64,000 nucleotides of DNA, taken from Apostichopus japonicus (taxonomy: Eukaryota; Echinodermata; Holothuroidea; Aspidochirotida; Stichopodidae). The notes under the pieces were generated by a model. The model had not been told where the DNA came from. It was given only the letters and a program-made list of their open reading frames with translations, and did no database searches. A program made the translations under genes and the position numbers. The number at the start of each line of letters is the position of its first letter. The stretch's first letter is position 1. The DNA lies in the NCBI RefSeq assembly GCF_037975245.1, contig NC_092568.1, forward strand, positions 40,292,631 to 40,356,630, written 5' to 3'. Below, in pieces: positions 1 to 11,235 of the stretch.

Positions 1-301
1 CATTTAAAGCCAAATGACTAAAAAGCACCAAAATCCCATATGCATGCTGATAGGCTAGGCCAAGTACCTCAGCATTGAAAGTGTGGTAGGTCTACCGTAA
101 CTTGAGAGTCTTGACATTTATCTTGAATAGATACTTTAAGGAAAACGTTCTCACCCATGCATTTGGAATCATCTTTTGTATCATAATTACCAAACAAACA
201 AAATAGTTTGTTTCTGTTCAAACCCATTAAAGCTTTTTCTGGTCTTCTATTTATAAACCTTTCTCATTAATGACAACACAAACTGTGCAAAGACACCATA
301 C

Positions 302-448
302 CTGTGAATGGCACCGATTCGTACACAAGCCAGCATGGCAGCCACTGTAATTGGAGACACAGGCATATAGATGGCCACACGGTCACCTCTCTTCACTCCA
401 TGGGTCAGTAAAGTATTGGCAAGTTGATTGGTCATTTCATAAAGTTTT
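302..448 (-). CDS. ACSS1: ACSS1-like coding exon 3
   Basis: 147-nt exon after acceptor tgccag, ending at donor CACAG|gtatgg. It encodes KLYEMTNQLANTLL and then GDRVAIYMPVSPITVAAMLA, the start of the AMP-binding domain. The following exon lies to the left of the window. Confidence 0.94.
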
Positions 449-3400
449 CTGGCAGGAGATTAATTAAGATGATGAGTATGGGAAATGATATAACTGAAAC
501 ATTAAATACAGTATATACAATAAAGAACCCTTGGAACTCCTGTGCCAATTATGGTAATTAATTTGATCTGTTTTCATTCATTTCCTGATACCAGGGCTAC
601 GTTTTATTGTCTTTCAAATTTTACATTGCTTAAAGGAAAACCAGTTTCTATAATATGTAGTCTGTGAGCTCAATCTTACAAATGTTTACAGATTTTTGAG
701 GGAAGCAAAATCTTCCCTAAATTCTGACAATCCACAGAGATGATCCTGGTTATCTGTCAAACGAACATCAAAACTGGAATGATTGTTTGTTTTAGTATCT
801 GCTGTTCTTTGGCTGAACTTCTTCAGATACCACTTATCAGTGAAAATTGATTGCCAAAAAAAAAAATACTTCAGATTTTGGAATGATGCATTCTAAATTT
901 CCATCGGCCAGCGAATTGAAAACTTGGATAACTAACCAGTGAGTGATGAATGGAGTACTAAAACAGTTTCCTGGATAAAAGAGACCAAAGTACAGACCGA
1001 ATACTTAAAGCCTACTTCAGTTGGATTCCTTGGCAACAGAAAAATACAGCACTTATAAAAATTCATATAAGCAACTCCACATAGGAGAATGCAGATGAAG
1101 GATAACATGTCACAAATTGATCATGACAACATCAATTAAAGACGAGTTTGCATGCGACAGCGAGACTCTTTCTTTTAACAACAGAGATGATCTTGTGGAG
1201 TCTCAAGGTCATCAAAGTTTCCCTCAAATTTAGTGTTTTGAAAAGTGCTCAACGTTTCAAAGAGTACTTGCCACGACTTTCTCCTGATTATTCCCAGACA
1301 AGGAGAGAGGGTTCACTTAGATGATTTCAAATGTCTGAGAGAAGAACAAACCCTCTAAGTGTGTACGATAGTAAAGTGACTGTTCATGTCTTAAAAGGGG
1401 TGACCAATGTTTGGACTCTCTAGCATACTTGGAGGCTATACTGGCTATCCCATTCACACATAAGTTTCTCGTCAATTTTACAATGGTTTCTGTGGTTGCA
1501 TGTGACAAGGTAGTGATTTTGTTTTCTTTGGACATCTACCTCAGGGGTCCTAAAGCACCTCTCGACCAGTCCTTGGATCCCTCCCCACCCCCTCCTCCTT
1601 CACACAGGCAAAAAAAGCCAACCAACATCTTCATTTCTTCTGAGACGTCACAACAAGTTGATCGACTGCTTTAACTCCGAGGTCACTGACATTGCTTTCC
1701 ATGTTGTCATGGATGAGTTGAAAATGACAAGAAGGGGGAAACGGTTTGTCTTGGTACAACGAATGTTTACTTCAATCACGATCAGTGAACTGAACCATTC
1801 ACAGCTTGTAGGCCACTTAGTAAATAATACAGAATAGAGATTCATAAAACAAAAGAAAGAAACCCTGGAAGGTACACTACCAAACAAAGTCAAACATCTT
1901 AGACTTTATATAGAAAACCTTCCTTTTGTTCTTAAATTTACTAGGTCCTTTGACCGTTACGATACCTTTCTTCAGATCAACATTCATCGAACCTCCTTAA
2001 AGCTAGCAGCCATTTTAAGCACAATCAAACTTGAGGCCATGGAGACAGACGACCTTAGAGGCAATAATTCTGAAAGTATTTAGACAAATTCTTGACAACT
2101 TGACAATAAGAAAGTTTACTTTTCTTCTCTAAACTGATCCTGCTTCATACAAATCCAAAACAAGCAATCAAACATGTTGCAGTCATTTAGTAATAGTTTA
2201 GGAGATAAGTGAAAGTTCAATATTTATCCAAGAAAGAGTAAACTATGGTGAGAAAAAGAGGAGGTGCATTGTAAGGGAAAGTTTAGACTAAAAATAACTC
2301 AAGCGTTGCCGAACAAAACCAACAGAAAGACAAAAGAACTGTGTGCTTGCACGGAGGTAGGCAAATAACCCTCTCTAACCTGTGTGGCTCTGAATGGAGT
2401 ACTATCCACAAACTGAAAATATACTGCATTGTTCAAAGACACTGAGCTAAGAATAAACTTGAACTAAAGCAGAGAGTTTGCAATGAATGGTGAAGTCTAC
2501 AGTTATAGAGTAGGGGACATATTTGGGTCTGGGAATAATGAATCTAATATTATTGGATTACAAACTGCTATAGATCTTTGGAAAATGAGCAATGTTCTAG
2601 AGACTGTTAAGATGTTTAGCAGTTTTTGTAGATTGATAGGCAACCATAGTATTTTATAAGAGACAAAAATCAACGCCAAGAAAACTGCTGCAAAATTAAA
2701 ACACTAAATAATTCCCTTTTGCTGTAGATTAACTTCAAATGAATTGCCTGTACCGATCCTTGATTGGAATTATGGATTCCAGTGTCAAGAAACTCACATT
2801 TTGTCTTGTAACGCTGTATGCAATTGGTCGGAATATTGAGGAGACTGTATCTTAAGAGAATCAAAGGTGCCAATCACACTTCACCAATACTGTGCATAAT
2901 AATTCAGCTCTAGAGCTAACATGTAACAGGGACTACAGCATTCATGGTTCTCACCATACTACACTTCTACAGTCCTAGATATAACATATACTGTAGGGCA
3001 GACCACAGCATACATGTATGGTTTAATTCACACTGAATACCTCTACAGTCCTGGATATGACATATAGGGCAGACTACAACATACTGTACATGTATGGTTT
3101 AACTCACACTGAACACCTCTACAGTCCTGGATATGACATATAGGGCAGACTACAACATACATGTATGGTTTAACTCACACTGAACACCTCTACAGTCCTG
3201 GATATGACATATAGGGCAGACTACAGCATACATGTACGGTTTAATTCACACTGAATACCTCTACAGTCCTGGACATGACATATAGGGCAGACTACAGCAT
3301 ACTGTACATGTATGGTTTAACTCACACTGAACACCTCTACAGTCCTGGATATGACATATAGGGCAGACTACAGCATACATGTATGGTTTAATTCACACTG

Positions 3401-6400
3401 AATACCTCTACAGTCCTGGACATGACATATAGGGCAGACTACAGCATACTGTACATGTATGGTTTAATTCACACTGAACACCTCTACAGTCCTGGATATG
3501 ACATATAGGGCAGACTACAGCATACATGTATGGTTTAATTCACACTGAACACCTCTACAGTCCTGGATATGACATATAGGGCAGACTACAGCATACATGT
3601 ATGGTTTAATTCACACTGAATACCTCTACAGTCCTGGACATGACATATAGGGCAGACTACAGCATACTGTACATGTATGGTTTAACTCACACTGAACACC
3701 TCTACAGTCCTGGATATGACATATAGGGCAGACTACAGCATACATGTATGGTTTAATTCACACAGAATACCTCTACAGTCCTGGACATGACATATAGGGC
3801 AGACTACAGCATACTGTACATGTATGGTTTAACTCACACTGAACACCTCTACAGTCCTGGATATGACATATAGGGCAGACTACAGCATACATGTATGGTT
3901 TAATTCACACTGAACACCTCTACAGTCCCGGATATGACATATAGGGCAGACTACAGCATACTGTACATGTATGGTTTAACTCACACTGAACACCTCTACA
4001 GTCCTGGATATGACATATAGGGCAGACTACAGCATGTATGGTTTAACTCACACTGAACACCTCTACAGTCCTGTATAAGATATATAGGGCAGACTACAGC
4101 ATACATGGTTCCCCATACTGAACACCTCTACTGCCCTGGATATGACATATAGGGCAGACTACAGCATACATGATTCCACCCCCCCCCCTACTGCACACCT
4201 CTACAGCCCTGGATATGACATATAGGGCAGACTACAGCATACATCATATTGTTTAACTCACACTGAATACCTCTACAGCCCTGGATATGACATACATACT
4301 ATAGCATACATAGCTACTCACATTGTAGAACTATGCAACCCTGGATATATATTTGCATACGTACAGTTCTTACAGTGCCTAAGTTATTCATACAGTGTTG
4401 TAGATACAGTAACATTATCTATGATATCCAAGTAACATACTTATGATCTTTTGTTATCTGGTTTACTATCAGCGCTATGTCAGATATACTGTATTCTACA
4501 GATCTATGCTATCTTAACATCACTAATATCAACCTAGATGATTCTTTGACTTTATGAGTGGATGACAAGTGACTGCACTCTGCTGTGTAAATAAAATGCA
4601 AACATAAACAATATTTACTCAGACTCATACTATGGCTTGCCTGTTAAGGGATAAATGTATGTAAAATAGAAAATATTTAACATCCACCCTTACATAAAGG
4701 CACCAACAGAATGTAAAAATCTATTTAGAATAGACAAAGCGTACTTAGTTTTATGCAGTACTCCAAAACTACTCAAACACAATTACAACTGGAAATTCAG
4801 GTGCTGACAACAGAGTGATGACCCTATATGACCTTTGACCTCCACCAAAATCACTAGAAAACTAACTATACTTTAATGGCCATGTACTCCAAACTTCCAA
4901 AAAAAACACAAAAACTGTTTAAAAGGTATTTTCTTGAACTCCACCAAAACTAAAAAAAAAAAAAAAACAGGTACTAATGACAGGGTACCTACCAACCTAT
5001 CACAAAGAATCACCATGAAGCTTTAGATATTGAGGAATAACCTTGTTAACATGGTTGTTATAGTTTGGTCAAGTGGAATGGGTAAGTAATTGTTTGAGTA
5101 TCACCAAAGTCCTCCCTCTCACTTACTGATAGGTAATCTTCTCCTCTTGGCCAGGTTCGTCTTTCTCCCAGATGAGCGCAACATTATCTGGATTAGCATC
5201 TTTGTGTCGATCAACACAATTTACTGGTAAAGAGACAAAATTGACATAAGAAAAATCAAATTTATGGTCTTTCCACAGACATTCTGGGCCTTGAAGAATG
5301 TATTATAAATTCAAGACCCTTAAAAGGACTCAAAATTTCTGGGTTTTGTTTTTTCTGGTTAAATGCAGTGGATTTAGCAATTTGCCAGTAGAAAGGGAAA
5401 GGCACTTGCATGTTTCTACAGGAGTCAGTAGACATTAAGAACATATGAATAAGTCGGTAATGATCATTAGTTAAAGAATCAGCAAATTTCGGCACCTAAC
5501 ATAAGACCCCCACCTATATTACTACTATATTATCAACAAATTTTATTGGGCTGTTCTCATAAGCCTGTACAGTAACTGATGTGTGCGGTAATTCAGACAA
5601 AAAAATTCAGAAGGTAGTGAACAAAAGGCTAATTTAATGACTGAATAATGGCGCTGTGAATGCTTAACAGGATAACAAAGGCTGAGAATTAACAAGGATA
5701 CACACACTTGCAAAATGGATCACAACAATCAAACCTCCCAGCTTCATAATTTGCTCTGTTGCAGTTCACTCACATAATTTGGATGAGTGTTTTGTGCAAT
5801 AACCTTTCAGGTCATACATGGATGTGTGGACTACAGGGACAAATTGCTTTTGGTTTCATTAAACTCACACATAGTGTGACATATTGTGAACTAACATATG
5901 GTTGTTATCATTCATAACTACAGTAGCACATTTTAGCAATGAAATGTTGCCCACTGTTGATTTGGCAACTTAACACACATCTTCTGGTCCTCAACCAATT
6001 ATCAGAAAACTTCAATGTTGAAGTATTTTGAATCACATCCCCCAAACTGAGTCTCAGCATTGAGCATCAGCAAAATAGGTCTCCAAAATGGAATATGCTG
6101 GACATAATCATACAGGGACTCTCCTTATAATTGTAGAAGACAATATATGTTTTAAAAATGTTGTCACAACCAGCACATAGATTGAGATATATGTTACAGC
6201 AGTGATATACAAAATCATTAGAGTTCTATATATACTGTACATGTGCATTTAGGACCAAGGGCTGTATCTAACTGCATTGTTAGGACCACTATGACACGCC
6301 CTCTGCTGAAACACTGAAGTCTGCACTAAGTTTTACTCACTACTTGATAGTAAACCTCTGCGACTTAATAACAGCAGTTCTAAGTCTGTAATACATCAAG

Positions 6401-7897
6401 TAGAGTACATGTATATACAGCACAAACTGAGAGTATCTGAATATCTTTGATGATATCAAGCTGAGGCAAACCAAACTGTGCTTATAAAGTTCACTAAGTA
6501 CTAGATTATAATACACATCAGCTGTATTTGATTTATCACTGATAGTGCCACTCTTATCTAAAATAAACATTTTTATCAGGTGAGGAACAAAGTCAAAGTT
6601 ATCTCCAAGTCATTGATTTTATCAGGTAGTTGACTGCGTAGTTATCCAGCAGAGGATTATGTGATAGAATTGTACTGTGAAGTACACATATAGGAATCAT
6701 AATAATAATGATTAAATTTATATAGCACCTGATCCAGAGAAAAGCTGCTCTAGGAGCTTTACAAACCAAATAAGAAGAATGAAAAATGCATACAAAAATA
6801 TATACAACAGACAGAATGAATTATCAAAATGTAAATTGTAAGGAAAAAATTTTCTTTTAAAAGAGTCAACTGATGGGGACTGTTTTAGATGAATGGGTAG
6901 TGAGTTCCAGAGTTTAGGCGCCGATAGAAGGAAGGATAGAAGGAATGATTGAGAACATAACACATTATTACCTATTCATGGAAGAATTAACAACCTTCCT
7001 GGCCTGAAGTCTATTTATGTTTGGATCCTTGGAAAGTTTTGAACTACGTTTCCCCAATGTTGATAACATCTAGAACTAGAGCAATTGCATAATACCCCAC
7101 AACTGACAGGCTTTTACATTGTTTACTTTTGGGACTTCCTGTCATAATCTGTGATACAGTATGGTTCAATCACCATTGCAGCCTAGCATAGCTAAGTTAC
7201 ACCTAGCATTAGGTATTTACTCCAACTATTAGCTTTTAGCTTCAGTAATTTAGTAAGCTGGTATCTTTTGGGTTACACTACAACTTTACAAGGTGATGAA
7301 CATTTTGTCATTGCATGCTGTCTTTGAAGTTTTCCAAAAGTGCATTATCGGGTTTTTTTTCCAAGGTCAACTGTGTTTACCTAGCCCTAGGCCAGCACTC
7401 TTTGCACTGCTTGTTCTAGTCGAGTCGTGATATAATTAAAAGTTGAGACCGTGCAATAACATGACCTAGGGGCCTAACCAATTCCACGAAAAATAATGGT
7501 TCAAACCTGCTACGTTCAACTTTCCACCAGAGAACCACTTTATTTTGCCTTCGGCAAGATCACAGTCCGATACTTCATGGAAGTCTTGAGCCCACTTTAA
7601 TCTAGATCTTGCAAATATGCCCCAGAATATGTCTGGATGTTGCAAGGAGAAATTATAGAGTTCTTGGTGGGTGTTGAAACCATAGCCTTTGCGTTCGAAG
7701 TCAGCTAGCTCGGGTATTTCACTTGATGAAATTTGGCTTGTTGAGACTGTTGGAGACAATGAAAAACTCCTCGAAAATTCGAAATGACTAAATTTACGAC
7801 CTGATTTCGTGCCAAGCAAATCTGAACATTGCAAGTGAAATCGTACAACATTACATGATATACGTTTCCATGCCCCGATTAGTCTAGCGGACGCCAT
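302..7897 (-). CDS. ACSS1: acetyl-CoA synthetase, mitochondrial type (ACSS1-like), 5' part
   Basis: Acetyl-CoA synthetase activates acetate to acetyl-CoA through acetyl-AMP. Three coding exons are visible: 7897-7507, 5223-5127 and 448-302. The junction phases match (G|TA, then CA|A) and give one continuous frame of about 210 residues that runs off the left edge. Residues 1-70 are Arg/Ser-rich with few acidic residues, as in a mitochondrial presequence. The ACAS N-terminal region follows (FNTHQELYNFSLQHPDIFW), then KIKWFSGGKLNVAVNCVDRH, ALIWEKDEPG and GDRVAIYMPVSP, all typical of the family. The close match to the ACSS1 order of motifs and the likely presequence favour ACSS1 over cytosolic ACSS2. 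The start is the ATG at 7897. The ATP-binding and C-terminal domains lie outside the window. Introns are long and repeat-bearing. Confidence 0.93.
449..5126 (-). other. ACSS1-like intron 2
   Basis: Intron between coding exons 2 and 3. Apart from the 71/76-bp minisatellite at 2925-4330, I see only unique AT-rich sequence and short homopolymer runs. ORFs inside it match nothing I recognise. Confidence 0.8.
2925..4330. repeat. minisatellite, 71/76-bp unit, about 18 copies
   Basis: Tandem array in ACSS1 intron 2. Each unit contains acctctacagtcctggatat, then gacatatagggcagactac, then a variable ATACATGTATGG segment. Two length classes occur: 71 bp (catacatgtatgg) and 76 bp (catactgtacatgtatgg), interspersed and in part alternating. 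The right-hand units from about 4020 on are degenerate. Coding potential is nil. Confidence 0.95.
5127..5223 (-). CDS. ACSS1: ACSS1-like coding exon 2
   Basis: 97-nt exon after acceptor ttaccag, ending at donor CA|gtaagt. It encodes NCVDRHKDANPDNVALIWEK and then DEPGQEEKITY, a signature stretch of acetyl-CoA synthetases. Confidence 0.94.
5275..5465 (+). repeat. dispersed repeat family, copy 1
   Basis: Shares ggatttagcaatttgccagt and the end agacattaag with 29010-29115. Related copies occur at 32665-32770 (plus) and 62590-62730 (minus). No ORF or terminal repeat is seen. It is probably an old non-autonomous interspersed repeat. Confidence 0.55.
6705..6963 (-). mobile_element. LINE 3'-end fragment (CR1/L2-like)
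   Basis: The minus-strand translation includes APKLWNSLPIHLKQSPSVDS followed by FKRKFFPYNL, the typical C-terminus of a CR1/L2/Jockey-type reverse transcriptase ORF. Downstream is a GGTGCTATATAAAT tail ending in a (ATT)n-like run. Only the last part of ORF2 and the 3' UTR survive. The family assignment is inferred from the tail. Confidence 0.7.
7507..7897 (-). CDS. ACSS1: ACSS1-like coding exon 1
   Basis: 391-nt exon from ATG 7897 to donor GCAG|gtttga; 130 codons plus one base. It carries the putative mitochondrial presequence and the ACAS N-terminal region. The donor is weak (gtttga), but the phase fits the next exon exactly. Confidence 0.92.
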
Positions 7898-8224
7898 GAT
7901 TCTTGTTTACATGTTACACGGCAGGGAAGTATTTCGTCGCGTAACACCTGTAGTGTTCAGTAGTAATGTTGATAAATATACGGAAATATGAGGTACCCAG
8001 ATGAACACGTCATAGATTTTATGGCGGGAATCTATCGTTCATAGTATGATCTAAATTCCAAAAGAGCACTGCTGCTAATCAAGCACAGGTTTGAAACGGG
8101 AAAGGGGAAAGACAGAATATTGTTTGGTGGGGTTGGAGTTATCCCCTATGAAGACACCATGACCGCGTGGAAAAACTGATGTGAAAAATTATCCATAATT
8201 CCCTTTGCCCCGGTGTGGGGCCAG

Positions 8225-8345
8225 CTAGGTCCTGTTTCACGAGGGATAAGTCGCGTCTAAATAAGTATAGGACTTAGTGTTTCACATATCACTAAGTCGC
8301 GTACAGAATTAGTCCACTCTGCACTAAGTAGCGTAACAGGATGTA
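8225..8345. mobile_element. Harbinger-like terminal/MITE fragment (candidate)
   Basis: The segment is bounded by inverted cctgtttcac/gtaacagg and contains repeated cttagt/aagtcgcg motifs in both orientations. Similar gacttagtcg motifs recur at 9349-9395, just before the Harbinger transposase relic. It could be one decayed terminal region of that element. No target duplication was established. Confidence 0.35.
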
Positions 8346-8542
8346 ATGTTTCTCTTGACTCCAAGCGTGTATAATGCAAGTTATAATCACAAGTACAAAC
8401 AGATGGAGAGATGTCAAAGAGCCTGAGTGTAACTACATATATCTTTATTCAATATGTTGGATACCACTCTGCTGATGAACAGCATTGTATATTGAATACA
8501 CAGTAACTCTTGTGGTCAAAGGGGTCTAGAACTAAGCTGGCA

Positions 8543-8805
8543 CCCAGCAAACACAAAACGTTATCATAACATTTTTAAAGAGCCTCTAAAATATGTATTT
8601 ATAACGTAAATGTGGTGTTATAAATACGTCGGCATAACGTTTTTATGAGATATTAATGCTATATTAATGTTTTAACGCAAAAATGTTTTGAAATAATAGC
8701 CTGAAAACGTTTTCGTGACATATTTATTACACCACAATAAACGTTATCAAAACAAAAGACGAAACGTTTTAATAACGTTTTAAAAACGTTTTTGTGTTTG
8801 CTGGG
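8543..8805. mobile_element. palindromic MITE with AACGTT repeats
   Basis: A 263-bp element with terminal inverted repeats cccagcaaacac / gtgtttgctggg. Many internal AACGTTTT/AAAACGTT motifs occur in both orientations, so most of the element can fold on itself. It has no ORF. A clear target-site duplication is not visible, so the superfamily is left open. Confidence 0.8.
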
Positions 8806-9820
8806 ATAATTGTCAACCATTATGACATCATCTAAGGCAGGGTTTTCCTATATAACTTTACCACACCCCCCCCCCCCCCACGGACAACCTGTGGATGTCA
8901 GAGTTGATCACGAACCCCCAACTTTTCGAGACACGAAAAGGCTGAGTCATTATTATACTTTAATACGCATAACAGCCCGTGTCTGTTCAGGGATTCATCA
9001 CTGTACAACTTCCTGCAGTCTGTTTCATAATTCAGTTATTTATCACATATGCACGGTACTACTATGGCAACATATGCGTATGGAACGCGGATGAGATTGT
9101 CGACGATAGGTACGACTACTGTTCATTACTAAATTATATGATATATCAGATTTTAAAAAAAAAAGTACCCTAGTGTTGACTTTTAGAAACGTCTCACGAA
9201 CCCCTGGGATGGACTCACGCACCCCCTGGGGGTTCATGCACCCCAGTTAGGGACCGGCCTGATCTAAGGGGTAGAGATTTTTACTGTGGTTTGGGATTGA
9301 TACACTTTGTTACCAGGTGGTTTGCTATAGTTGCTCATCATTACACGGGACTTAGTCGACGTCTCGTCTGTACAAGACTTAGGGACTGATCTTAGTGTAT
9401 TACTAGTCATGTGGTTGATCTGGTGCCAATTTTGAAACTGTTAAGGCTGTGCAAGTTACACTATAAACAAACGATCTCAACTTCAACGATGATGGCCCCA
9501 CTTGCAATGATCTTATGCGAAAGAGTTGCTGCTGAACTACACAGAGAACACATATTCCGGCACCCGAGTTATCCTCTCGTCAGCTACAACGATGAAGACA
9601 TGCATGAGCGATATCGTTTCACGAGAAGCGGGTGCAGGGTTGATGGACATGCAAGTCACGCAATTGACGGATGCTCTGCAAACAAAGATAATTCACCTCC
9701 GAAGGTGTAATATCTTTCTTGAAGATCTGTATCGCTCTACGCTTTTATGCACTGGTCACGCGTACTTGGATCACCACGGAGTGAGTAAAGGCGGGTGGGT
9801 GCCTGATAGTTCGGAGAGCC

Positions 9821-9855
9821 AGCTCTCATCTGATCAGGATGATCAGATGAGAGCT
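9821..9855. repeat. perfect 16-bp inverted repeat, 3-bp loop
   Basis: Arms agctctcatctgatca and tgatcagatgagagct are exactly complementary around the loop gga. It lies inside the Harbinger relic and fits no transposase motif, so it may be a small insertion. Confidence 0.85.
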
Positions 9856-9926
9856 TGGGCGCCGTTACTAGATTCCTCACCACGCCACAATAAGTCATGG
9901 CAATTCGCAACGCAATGTGGGTGCAG

Positions 9927-10266
9927 CAGGCGCGTAGCCAGGAATTTGCCAAGAGAGGGGCGAAACTGCAGATTCGGCATTGCAAACTATCAGAGCCGTA
10001 TATAGAGATATATACGGCTCTGCAAACTATCTAAGCGTAGCGCCATCATGGATTGGCGCGAAGCGTACAAGAAAATTTTGGCTGTAAATGCCTCCCAGAT
10101 CGCCGGAAATGGCACTCACTTCCCATGCCTTGTAAGTTGCATCTTAGCATTTTCTCTTTTGAAAATACTAGCGATATTATAAAAACCTTTAAAAATTTTG
10201 TAAAAAATATGCTCAAGGGGAGGGGCGGTTGCCCCCTTCCCCCCCCCCCCCTTGGCTACGCGCCTG
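9927..10266. mobile_element. hAT-like MITE, 340 bp, 8-bp TSD
   Basis: Terminal inverted repeats caggcgcgtagcca / tggctacgcgcctg (14 bp, exact) are flanked by the 8-bp duplication gggtgcag at 9919-9926 and 10267-10274. An 8-bp TSD is the hAT signature. The element has no transposase and carries a long C-run near its right end. It sits inside the Harbinger pseudogene and itself contains a hairpin insertion at 9992-10021. Confidence 0.85.
9992..10021. repeat. perfect hairpin nested in the hAT MITE
   Basis: 13-bp arms agagccgtatata / tatatacggctct around the loop gaga. The hairpin is flanked by an 11-bp direct repeat, tgcaaactatc, at 9981-9991 and 10021-10031. It looks like a tiny insertion with a target duplication, or a templated repair scar. 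Confidence 0.8.
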
Positions 10267-11002
10267 GGGTGCAGCAATGTTGCGGGATTCCATCGCATTG
10301 TGAGTACAGTGGACTGTAGTCATGCTTTCCTCCGGGTTCGCGACTTGTGGATGATACCTACGTTTACGTCAACCGGAAGCGCCGTAAGTCAACCAACGCT
10401 CATTTATGACAGACGTTACAGAATTACTTACGTTGTCCCCTCACTTTTCAATTGGGATTGACGCCCCCACTTCTACCGTCTGCTCCTGATAATGCTCCTA
10501 ATACACGGTAATAAACACAGTCGGCGATATTGGTTGTTAACATAAAAACAAAAACAGGAAATAATTTGCAGCAAGCATAATTGTGATGAATATTTCAGTT
10601 CTGCCATGTGGTTATTTAACGCTACATGAGACATGAGACATGAGATAATTTGTGCTTTATTTATTTTTATATTTATTTTAATTTTTACAATTTTTTTCAA
10701 ATTATAACAATCATAGGGGCATCACTCTGAACAGTAAACTGTTTTCTTTTCAAGTAATGAAAACACAGTAAAATATTATAACAAATAGAATTTATCGGCA
10801 TTACTTGTGTTATGAATGATTGTCTGGATGACAGAATGCTGAAAATCGAGTTAGGCCTAAATTAATTAATTAATGATTCCCTTGTTATTTACCATCAGTA
10901 AGTGACATCAATCTTAAATATGGATAAAACATCCCCATGGTTGCGGGAAGTGTCGACCAAAATGCAAAAAGCTATACTTTAATCGATCTTAATCAAATGA
11001 AA

Positions 11003-11211
11003 AATACTTTTTAAGAAAAAGTCGCCCAGGAAAGAACCTGGGCACGAAAACCAAACTACTAAACGACTGATACGCTTCTAACCACAGTCCCCTTGCATCG
11101 GGACTGTGACTGTGTGATCATCGTCAGGTGTGCATCACCATTCCACTCGAAAGGGAACAGATACTACACAAGATCTTAGCCAAAAGGCCGAGAAATGATC
11201 AAATGATCAAA
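11003..11211 (-). mobile_element. retroposon with U2 snRNA-like head (SINEU-like)
   Basis: Read on the minus strand from 11199, about 46 nt match the 5' end of spliceosomal U2 snRNA: tctcggccttttggctaaga, then the branch-site recognition region gtagtatctgtt. I count about four differences from the metazoan U2 start. After that, U2 stem IIa, the Sm site and the 3' stems are absent. The body instead has two strong hairpins: cacagtccc/gggactgtg (about 11090-11107) and gcccagg/cctgggc (about 11024-11043). The unit is flanked by a 13-bp direct repeat, taatcaaatgaaa, at 10990-11002 and 11212-11224, as expected for LINE-mediated retroposition. It is therefore not a functional U2 gene. SINEs with snRNA heads are known in some animals; whether this is such a family needs copies elsewhere. 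Confidence 0.7.
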
Positions 11212-11235
11212 TAATCAAATGAAAGATATGTCCAT

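Larger units (their letters stand above)
5224..7506 (-). other. ACSS1-like intron 1
   Basis: Intron between coding exons 1 and 2. It holds one copy of a dispersed repeat (5275-5465) and a LINE 3'-end relic on the minus strand (6705-6960). The rest looks unique. Confidence 0.8.
9480..10460 (+). pseudogene. decayed Harbinger (HARBI1-like) transposase, interrupted
   Basis: Fragments in different plus frames resemble PIF/Harbinger nuclease: EHIFRHPSYPLVSYNDED and ERYRFTR near 9545-9625, then MDMQVTQLTDALQTK in another frame near 9640-9690. After a gap comes VAGFHRIVSTVDCSHAFLRV near 10277-10340 (compare the HARBI1 AGF...GAIDCTH motif), then NRKRRKS and IYDRRYRITYVV near 10370-10440. At least two frameshifts and a hAT-like MITE insertion (9927-10266) break it, so it cannot be active. 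The DDE catalytic region downstream of 10460 is not seen. The assignment rests on remembered family motifs only. Confidence 0.6.

Noticed and set aside
1411-1893. Small ORFs on both strands in ACSS1-like intron 2
   Set aside because: No motif, no splice-consistent neighbours; chance ORFs in an intron.
9526-10005. Single 159-aa gene on the plus strand
   Set aside because: The frame mixes a short Harbinger stretch with unrelated hairpin and MITE sequence; it is a relic, not a gene.
11153-11199. Functional U2 snRNA gene
   Set aside because: Only the first 46 nt resemble U2; stem IIa, Sm site and 3' domain are missing, and the copy is flanked by a retroposition-type duplication.
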